From assembly GCA_021779335.1 (NCBI GenBank), contig JAJYAW010000053.1, forward strand, positions 1 through 11,273: a stretch of 11,273 nucleotides of DNA. Direction: 5' to 3'. The position numbers and the translations under genes were made by a program. Origin of the DNA: Myxococcales bacterium (GTDB lineage Bacteria > Myxococcota > Myxococcia > Myxococcales > Anaeromyxobacteraceae). Under the pieces are notes generated by a model that saw only the letters and a program-made list of their open reading frames with translations, was not told the DNA's origin and ran no database searches. This document shows positions 1 to 4,208 of the stretch, in pieces. The stretch's first letter is position 1. Every line of letters begins with the position of its first letter.

Positions 1-256
1 GGCCCACGCGCGGGAGCCACGCCCCCGCCGAGTGGGGGGCCGCAGGCCCGGCCGCCAGCCGGCGCCGCAGCCGCTCCGGCGCGGTCCGGTGCGGCAGGTG
101 CTCCAGCAGGAGGTCGTCCAGCAGCGCCTCCGCCGCCTCGGCTCGCCGGCAGGGGGCGCAGCCCTCCAGGTGGTGCCGGACCGCCGCCGCCGCCGCGGGG
201 TCGAGCCTGGCGCGCAGCAGGTCGTGGAGCTCGAGCCTGGCGTCGCGGCAATCCAT
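1..256 (-). CDS. Anti-sigma factor, zinc-finger (zf-HC2/ZAS) type, C-terminus cut by window edge
   Basis: This is the cytoplasmic N-terminal part (85 residues visible) of a probable anti-sigma factor that holds the adjacent ECF sigma factor inactive. The sequence shows Cys3 and the zinc motif H29-x3-C33-x2-C36 (HLEGCAPC), typical of ZAS-domain anti-sigma factors, in which these residues bind zinc and may sense redox state. A leucine- and arginine-rich helix follows (about residues 44-68). A membrane segment could lie beyond the edge but is not visible. The start is the ATG at 256-254, 2 bp after the sigma stop codon, behind a very strong ribosome-binding site, so the pair should be co-transcribed and translationally coupled. 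The family assignment rests on the motif plus position next to the sigma gene; the signal it senses cannot be inferred. Confidence 0.85.
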   Translation of the reverse strand, partial: MDCRDARLELHDLLRARLDPAAAAAVRHHLEGCAPCRRAEAAEALLDDLLLEHLPHRTAPERLRRRLAAGPAAPHSAGAWLPRVG

Positions 257-266
257 GATCACCTCC
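257..266 (-). promoter_or_regulatory. Unusually strong ribosome-binding site of the anti-sigma gene
   Basis: Read on the minus strand, GGAGGTGATC lies directly before the ATG. It is complementary over 10 nt to the universal 16S rRNA 3' tail (GATCACCTCC). The TGA stop of the sigma gene (261-259) is inside this Shine-Dalgarno sequence, so ribosomes finishing the sigma protein are placed to start the anti-sigma protein. Confidence 0.8.
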
Positions 267-801
267 GGTAGTCGGCCAGCCGCGCCCGCAGCGCGGCCCG
301 GGCCCGGGCCAGCCGGGACTTGACGGTGCCGGCCGGGCACCCGAGGATCAGCGCCACCTCGGCCTCGCTGAAGCCCTGCACGTCGAGGAGGATGGCGGTG
401 CGCGACGGCTCGGCCAAGGTGGCCAGGGCGGCCCGGATCTCCTCGCCCACCACGCCGCGCAGCCGCTCGAGCTCCGCGTCGCCGCGCAGCCAGCCGTCGC
501 CGTCCGGCTCCGCCGGGGCGCGGTCCTCGTCGAGGGCCCCGTCGGTGGCCTGGCGCCGCGCGGCGCGCACGCGGTCCAGGAAGGAGTTGCGCAGGATGCG
601 GAAGAGCCAGGCCCGCAGGTTGGTCTCGGGCTCGAGCTGCCCCCAGGCCCGCAGCGCCCGGGCGTAGGTCTCCTGGACCAGGTCCTCGGCGTCGGCGCCG
701 TTCCGGGTCAGGTGGCAGGCGAGATCGTAGAGCGCGTCGGCCTCCGCCAGCGCCTCCCGTCCCGGACCGTCCTCCGGCGCGCTGGCTGGTACCAGCCTCA
801 C
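259..801 (-). CDS. ECF-type RNA polymerase sigma factor (sigma-70 family)
   Basis: This 180-residue alternative sigma factor has only regions 2 and 4, as in the ECF group. Region 2 spans about residues 19-85, with the core-binding segment DAEDLVQETYARALRAW and the -10-recognition segment LRAWLFRILRNSFLDRVR. An acidic linker covers about 86-117. Region 4 spans about 118-172, with a helix-turn-helix around EAEVALILGCPAGTVKSRL. The frame stays open upstream to an ATG at 975. The GTG at 801-799 is preferred because it has AAGGGAG 7 nt upstream, the longer N-terminus is low-complexity Pro/Ala/Gly, and the upstream extension would run through an ECF promoter match at 849-873. The anti-sigma gene follows after 2 bp, so regulation is probably by anti-sigma sequestration plus autoactivation. 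The ECF subgroup was not determined. Confidence 0.9.
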   Translation of the reverse strand: MRLVPASAPEDGPGREALAEADALYDLACHLTRNGADAEDLVQETYARALRAWGQLEPETNLRAWLFRILRNSFLDRVRAARRQATDGALDEDRAPAEPDGDGWLRGDAELERLRGVVGEEIRAALATLAEPSRTAILLDVQGFSEAEVALILGCPAGTVKSRLARARAALRARLADYRR

Positions 802-808
802 TCCGGCG

Positions 809-815
809 CTCCCTT
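809..815 (-). promoter_or_regulatory. Ribosome-binding site that sets the sigma-factor start
   Basis: AAGGGAG on the minus strand, 7 nt before the GTG at 801-799. Together with the promoter match at 849-873 it argues for this short form rather than the ATG at 975. Confidence 0.6.
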
Positions 816-846
816 CGAGGAGGCCCGCCCCGGGCCGCCCGTAACC

Positions 847-871
847 GGAACGCGCGGCGACCCAGGACGTT
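847..871 (+). promoter_or_regulatory. Overlapping plus-strand ECF-type promoter (P1) for the metallophosphoesterase operon
   Basis: On the plus strand, GGAAC (847-851), a 16-nt spacer and CGTT (868-871) repeat the element found on the opposite strand. The two promoters share the same 27 bp, because GGAACG (847-852) and CGTTCC (868-873) form an inverted repeat. Each -35 box overlaps the other promoter's -10 box. The start site would be near 878, about 90 nt before the gene at 968. Confidence 0.55.
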
Positions 872-873
872 CC
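849..873 (-). promoter_or_regulatory. ECF-type promoter for the sigma/anti-sigma operon (autoregulatory candidate)
   Basis: On the minus strand, GGAAC (873-869), a 16-nt spacer and CGTT (852-849) match the general ECF promoter pattern of a GGAAC -35 and a CGTC/CGTT -10. Transcription would begin near 842, giving a leader of about 40 nt to the GTG at 801. ECF operons commonly autoregulate from such promoters. The match is seen in the sequence; its use by this particular sigma factor is inferred. Confidence 0.65.
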
Positions 874-889
874 AGGCCCACCTGGGGCT

Positions 890-915
890 GGAACCGCGCG
901 GCCCGCTCCGGCGTC
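890..915 (+). promoter_or_regulatory. Second plus-strand ECF-type promoter (P2) for the metallophosphoesterase operon
   Basis: GGAAC (890-894), a 17-nt spacer and CGTC (912-915) match the ECF consensus with one base more spacing than P1. The predicted start near 922 gives a leader of about 46 nt to the ATG at 968, which is more usual than the P1 leader. Both plus-strand sites may be used, or P2 may be the productive one. Confidence 0.55.
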
Positions 916-967
916 CGGTGAGCGGCGGGGGCCCGGGGCCGGCGGAGGCCCAGCGGAGCGACTGGCG

Positions 968-1966
968 ATGGCCAACGAGATCGATCGCAGGACCTTCCTC
1001 CGCGTCGCCGGCCTGTCGCTCGGCGCCGGCGCGCTCTACCAGGTGGCGCCCGCGCTGGCCGGCGGGCTGGCGGACGGCGAGGGGGGCGACGTGGCGGAAG
1101 CGCAGCGGCGGGCCAACGGGGAGGCGGTGACTCCCTTCACCTTCGTGCAGCTCTCCGACACGCACGTCGGGTTCAGCGGTCCGCCCAACCCGACCGGCAC
1201 CCGCGCCTTCGAGCGGGCCGTCGAGCTGGTCAACCGGCTCGAGCGGCCGCCGGAGCTGGTCCTGTTCACGGGGGACCTGACCCACGACAGCGACCAGCCG
1301 GGCGAGCCGGAGGCGCGGCTGCGCCGCTTCCAGGAGATCGCCGGCCGCCTCAAGGTGACGGAGCGCCACGTCGTGCCCGGCGAGCACGACGCCGCGGCGG
1401 ACGGCGGGGTGCGCTTCCGGGGGGTGTTCGGGCCGACGAGCTACGCCTTCGACCACCGGGGCGTCCACTTCGTCGCCCTCGACAACGTCTCGCGAGCCAG
1501 GCCGGAGGTGGGGCCGGAGCTGCGCGCCTGGCTGCGGCGGGACCTGGCCCGCTTCTCGCCCACCACGCCCATCGTGCTCTTCACCCACCGCCCGCTCTTC
1601 GACCTGAAGCCCGAGTGGGAGTGGTTCACCGCGGACGGCGACGAGGTCATGCGGATCCTGGCCCCGTTCGAGAACGTCACGGTCCTCTACGGCCACATCC
1701 ACCGGGAGGACCGCCACGACCTCGGCCACGCCCGCCACCTGGCGGCCCGCTCGCTCATCTTCGCCTTCCCGGACCCGGTCACCGCCGCCGAGAAGGTGCC
1801 GGCCAGGTTCGACCCGGCGCGCCCGTTCCATGGGCTCGGCCTGCGGCTGCTGGAGCGCGGCGCCGCCGCGGGCGGCCGCCTGGACGCCCGGGAGGTCGAG
1901 CTCACGCTGCGCGAACGATCCGGCACCGAGGGGTTCGCGCAGCTGCTCCGGCCCACCTCCCTCTGA
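968..1966 (+). CDS. Tat-exported calcineurin-like metallophosphoesterase
   Basis: This 332-residue protein of the calcineurin-like metallophosphoesterase superfamily probably hydrolyses a phosphoester outside the cytoplasm; the substrate is unknown. The N-terminus has a twin-arginine motif (DRRTFLR, residues 6-12), a hydrophobic stretch (about 13-31) and an Ala-x-Ala-like end, so export is as a folded protein. Dimetal-site motifs appear in order: DTH (64-66), GDLTHD (102-107), GEHD (138-141), THRP (206-209) and GHIH (242-245). The third motif is usually GNHD/E; here Glu139 replaces the metal-binding Asn. The start is the ATG at 968, with GGAG at 954-957; the Tat motif begins within six residues, which supports it. 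It is followed 22 nt later by the cupredoxin gene and lies behind ECF-type promoters shared with the divergent sigma gene, so it is probably part of that regulon. Confidence 0.9.
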   Translation: MANEIDRRTFLRVAGLSLGAGALYQVAPALAGGLADGEGGDVAEAQRRANGEAVTPFTFVQLSDTHVGFSGPPNPTGTRAFERAVELVNRLERPPELVLFTGDLTHDSDQPGEPEARLRRFQEIAGRLKVTERHVVPGEHDAAADGGVRFRGVFGPTSYAFDHRGVHFVALDNVSRARPEVGPELRAWLRRDLARFSPTTPIVLFTHRPLFDLKPEWEWFTADGDEVMRILAPFENVTVLYGHIHREDRHDLGHARHLAARSLIFAFPDPVTAAEKVPARFDPARPFHGLGLRLLERGAAAGGRLDAREVELTLRERSGTEGFAQLLRPTSL

Positions 1967-1988
1967 GGACCCTCGCCCGGGAGCCGAC

Positions 1989-2357
1989 ATGATCGCCACC
2001 CCGCTCCGTCACGCCCTCCTCGCCCTCGCGCTGCTGACCAGCCCGGCCGCGTCCCTCGCCGCCCCGGCGTCCGGGGAGGGCGCCGTCCGCACCGTCGAGA
2101 TCGTGGCCCACCGCTTCGAGTTCACGCCCGGGGAGATCACGCTGGAGGTGGGCCAGCGGGCCCGGCTCCGGCTCTCCAGCCAGGACGTGACCCACGGCTT
2201 CTACATGAAGGCGCTCGGCATCGACGCCACCATCGAGCCGGGGAGGGTCACCGAGGTCGAGGTGACGCCGGCCGCGCCGGGGCGCTACACCGTCATCTGC
2301 GACCACTACTGCGGCTCCGGCCACGGCGGCATGAAGATGACCATCGTGGTGCGCTGA
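1989..2357 (+). CDS. Secreted cupredoxin with a CuA-type copper site
   Basis: This is a 122-residue periplasmic copper protein. A signal peptide covers about residues 1-24 (hydrophobic core LLALALLTSPAASLA, cleavage after SLA), leaving a cupredoxin domain of about 98 residues with no membrane anchor. The ligands are His69 and the C-terminal cluster C104-x3-C108-x3-H112-x2-M115 (in CDHYCGSGHGGM). This is the exact spacing of the binuclear CuA site of cytochrome oxidase subunit II and nitrous-oxide reductase. The middle residue, Glu in oxidase subunit II, is His106 here; that position uses its backbone carbonyl, so the change is tolerable. The ATG at 1989 has GGGAG 5 nt upstream and is chosen because it directly precedes the signal peptide. 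The gene follows the metallophosphoesterase by 22 nt and is probably co-transcribed. No oxidase or nitrous-oxide reductase gene is near, so its role (electron carrier, copper sensor or copper donor) is open. Confidence 0.88.
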   Translation: MIATPLRHALLALALLTSPAASLAAPASGEGAVRTVEIVAHRFEFTPGEITLEVGQRARLRLSSQDVTHGFYMKALGIDATIEPGRVTEVEVTPAAPGRYTVICDHYCGSGHGGMKMTIVVR

Positions 2358-2369
2358 GGGCGCCCCTCA
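2355..2369. terminator. Perfect hairpin spanning two convergent stop codons
   Basis: TGAGGG (2355-2360) and CCCTCA (2364-2369) form a 6-bp stem around a 3-nt CGC loop. The left arm starts with the TGA of the cupredoxin gene and the right arm with the TGA of the minus-strand lipoprotein gene, which are only 9 bp apart. No T-run follows on either strand, so it is at best a weak bidirectional terminator or 3'-end stabiliser. Confidence 0.4.
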
Positions 2370-3074
2370 CGGCATGGCCGCCAGCTTGGCGGCCAGGTCG
2401 CCGAAGAGGTCGGTGACCGTGCCGTCGCAGTCGACCTGGTGCTGCGTGTCGGCGTTCAGCCAGGCGATCATCTCCACCGAGGTGACGTCGGGCGCGCCGG
2501 GCACCGCGGTGGCCAGCAGCGAGCCCTCCATGACCCGGATGTAGGTGGTGCCCCAGGTCTTCTGGTAGCGCTCGCCCACCACCACCGGGGCCGCGTCGGT
2601 CCCCTCGAGCGGCCCGGCCCGGTAGGTCACGTCGAACTTGGTGACGACCGTGGTCGGGCCCACCGACGTGTCGTTCCGGTAGTGCACCCGGAAGCTCACC
2701 GGGAAGTCCTCGACCCCGAGGTCGTCGGGCGCGGCGAGCGCCGTGCCGCCGTTCTGGTTGTGGATGTAGCTGGCGGCCGGGTCGTGCAGCGCGGCGTAGA
2801 CCTTGGGCAGCGGCGCGTGGAGGTAGCCGCGGGCGTGGGAGGCGTAGTGGCCGGCCTCCGGCACGGCGACGATGGGTCCGAGCGCCTGGGGGTACGGGTC
2901 GGTCGCCGTGGCGGCGGGCCAGGCGGCCGACGGCGAGACGGCCTCGAGCGGCTGGAAGCCGACGTCGAGCGGGAAGGCGTCGGTCCGGTTGCGGCCGCAG
3001 GCCGTGACGAGGAGTCCGGCCAGCGCGAGGCCGAGGCCGAGGCCGATGGAGGTTCTCAGGCGTTCGGGGGGCAT
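2367..3074 (-). CDS. Putative lipoprotein, possibly with an SRPBCC/START-like domain
   Basis: This 235-residue protein is predicted to be lipidated and exported. The N-terminus has a short basic region, a hydrophobic stretch (about residues 9-24) and a lipobox LVTAC with Cys26 as the lipid anchor. The next residue is Gly, not Asp, which suggests outer-membrane targeting if E. coli-type sorting applies. The mature part (about 80-235) includes HAPLPKVYAALHDPA, like the first strand and helix of SRPBCC/START ligand-binding folds, then alternating strand-like segments and a C-terminal amphipathic helix (TDLFGDLAAKLAAMP). That fold suggestion is weak. The ATG at 3074-3072 is chosen because the signal sequence begins there; its Shine-Dalgarno is poor (GAAGG only 2 nt away), and in-frame GTG 3080 or ATG 3128 are alternatives. 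It converges on the cupredoxin gene and diverges from the barrel gene. I do not recognise a function. Confidence 0.75.
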   Translation of the reverse strand: MPPERLRTSIGLGLGLALAGLLVTACGRNRTDAFPLDVGFQPLEAVSPSAAWPAATATDPYPQALGPIVAVPEAGHYASHARGYLHAPLPKVYAALHDPAASYIHNQNGGTALAAPDDLGVEDFPVSFRVHYRNDTSVGPTTVVTKFDVTYRAGPLEGTDAAPVVVGERYQKTWGTTYIRVMEGSLLATAVPGAPDVTSVEMIAWLNADTQHQVDCDGTVTDLFGDLAAKLAAMP

Positions 3075-3229
3075 GGCCTTCACGGATAGGCATGATCCGC
3101 CGAGGCCGCTCGCTCGCGATGGTCGCACGGCCCAAGAGGGGAGGGTGGTACCCGGGAGGACCGTTGCCTCGCAGTGGACTTGGCGGCAGGTTGTGGCGAC
3201 CGACCATGACTCGACTGAGGAGGCACGCC
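3075..3229. other. Divergent intergenic region between the lipoprotein and beta-barrel genes
   Basis: These 155 bp must hold the promoters of both divergent genes. I find no convincing sigma-70 -35/-10 pair or GGAAC-type ECF site on either strand. The only clear signal is the Shine-Dalgarno AGGAGG at 3218-3223, serving the plus-strand gene. Confidence 0.5.
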
Positions 3230-3925
3230 ATGACCCGTGTGTTCCGCTCGACGCTGCTCGCCCTGCTCCTCCTGCCGTCCGCCGCCGCCGCCCAGGTGAG
3301 CCTCGGCGTCAGGGCCGCCTACGCGCTGCCGTCGGGCGACGCCTACGAGCAGCCGGGGTTCGGCACCTTCAAGGAGAAGGACCTCGCCAAGGCGGCCGTG
3401 CCGTTCCAGCTCGACGCGACCTGGCGCTTCACGCCGGCCTTCTCCGGCGGCGTCTACCTCGCGTACGGCGTGGGGCAGGCCGGCTCCAAGCTCTCCACGA
3501 TGTGCTCGACGTCCGGCTCGTCGTGCGACCGGCCGACGGTCATTCGGTACGGGGTGGAGGGGGCCTACGGCTTCGGCCCCGCCGGGCCGGTCGAGCCCTG
3601 GCTCGGCCTCGCCGCCGGCGTCGAGTCGGCGTCCTTCAAGGTCAAGCACTTCACTTACGGTGTCATCCCGGGCACGCCGCCCGCGCCCCTGGTGGCCGAC
3701 CTGTCGGGGACGCTGCGCGGCTGGGACGCGCGGCTGGAGGGCGGGGCCGACTACCGGCTGGGCTCCGCCTTCGTGGCCGGCCCCTACCTCTCGGTGGGGA
3801 TCGGCCAGTACCGCGTGCAGCACGTCACCCTCTCCGACCAGGGGACGGTGGCCGGCGGCGGCGTCGACTCCGCCAGGTCGCACGGCTGGTGGTCGCTCGG
3901 CCTGCGCGGCCGCTTCGACCTGTAG
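3230..3925 (+). CDS. Secreted outer-membrane beta-barrel-type protein
   Basis: This 231-residue exported protein is probably a small outer-membrane beta-barrel. A clear signal peptide spans residues 1-21 (LLALLLLPSAAAA, cleavage before QV). The mature chain is a run of amphipathic strands rich in Gly, Tyr and aromatic residues (for example VSLGVRAAYAL, GVYLAYGVGQA, YGVEGAYGF, WLGLAAGVESA, YLSVGIGQYRV), and it ends in a strand-like WWSLGLRGRFDL. The last residue is Leu rather than the usual Phe. Cys92 and Cys99 sit in a Ser-rich segment between strands and could form a loop disulphide. The ATG at 3230 has AGGAGG about 7 nt upstream and begins the signal peptide, so it is preferred over the in-frame upstream ATG at 3092. 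Specific function is unknown; the divergent lipoprotein may share its regulation or envelope location. Confidence 0.8.
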   Translation: MTRVFRSTLLALLLLPSAAAAQVSLGVRAAYALPSGDAYEQPGFGTFKEKDLAKAAVPFQLDATWRFTPAFSGGVYLAYGVGQAGSKLSTMCSTSGSSCDRPTVIRYGVEGAYGFGPAGPVEPWLGLAAGVESASFKVKHFTYGVIPGTPPAPLVADLSGTLRGWDARLEGGADYRLGSAFVAGPYLSVGIGQYRVQHVTLSDQGTVAGGGVDSARSHGWWSLGLRGRFDL

Positions 3926-3939
3926 CGGGCGGCGCCCGC
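3925..3939 (+). terminator. Short GC hairpin at the end of the beta-barrel gene
   Basis: GCGGGC (3925-3930), a 3-nt loop and GCCCGC (3934-3939) begin on the last base of the TAG stop codon. There is no T-tract, and hairpins like this arise easily in such GC-rich DNA, so termination is only possible. Confidence 0.25.
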
Positions 3940-3965
3940 GGGCCTGAGCCTGGACGGACCCGGCC

Positions 3966-3983
3966 CCGGCCGTAACAGGCCGG
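3966..3983 (+). terminator. Inverted repeat downstream of the beta-barrel gene
   Basis: CCGGCC (3966-3971), the loop GTAACA and GGCCGG (3978-3983) make a perfect 6-bp stem about 40 nt after the stop codon. No T-run follows. It could help terminate the barrel transcript before the glycan operon. The rest of the 3926-4208 gap holds no plausible gene, only the promoter candidate at 4125-4133. Confidence 0.3.
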
Positions 3984-4124
3984 AATGACGCTGGAAGTTC
4001 AGCTCGAGGCGAGGCCAAGAGGTGCGCCTGGCGGGCTCGCTCGCGCCCGCGCCGCCAGCCGCATCCCGGCGCCGAACCTCTTGAATTCCGAGCCGGGGCC
4101 GCCCGTCTTCCATCCAGCCCGGTG

Positions 4125-4133
4125 TGCTATACC
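4125..4133 (+). promoter_or_regulatory. Extended -10 promoter candidate for the glycan operon
   Basis: TG-C-TATACC fits the extended -10 pattern TGnTATAAT at four of six hexamer positions plus the TG. It is a rare AT-containing island in this DNA. No good -35 lies 17 bp upstream (the region around 4105-4110 is GTCTTC), which extended -10 promoters can tolerate. Transcription would start near 4140, giving a leader of about 70 nt to the ATG at 4209. The site overlaps an in-frame ATG at 4122, which argues against that codon as the start. Confidence 0.4.
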
Positions 4134-4208
4134 CGGCCGGGCCATTCACGGGCTCGTCACCAGAGGGCCACCGCCGCGTGTCGGCCGTCAGGAAGGCGGC
4201 CCGTCTTG

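Noticed and set aside
872..885. CCAGG-N4-CCTGG inverted repeat next to the ECF promoters as an operator
   Set aside because: The arms are only 5 bp and GC-rich, and no regulator gene besides the sigma pair is nearby, so there is not enough to call a binding site.
802..975. N-terminal extension of the sigma factor to the ATG at 975
   Set aside because: It is low-complexity, overlaps the divergent gene's start and contains the ECF promoter matches. The GTG at 801 has a good ribosome-binding site.
3181..3195. Sigma-54-like site (TGGCGG...TTGTGG) upstream of the beta-barrel gene
   Set aside because: The -24 and -12 elements are out of register by one base and the -12 GC is missing.
4031..4050. 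GCGGGC...GCCCGC stem with an 8-nt loop in the non-coding gap
   Set aside because: Short GC stems occur by chance very often in DNA of this composition, and no T-run or other support is present.
4081..4086. TTGAAT as a -35 box for the glycan operon promoter
   Set aside because: It is 41 bp from the -10 candidate at 4128-4133, far beyond the usual 16-18 bp, and no good -10 lies at the right distance.
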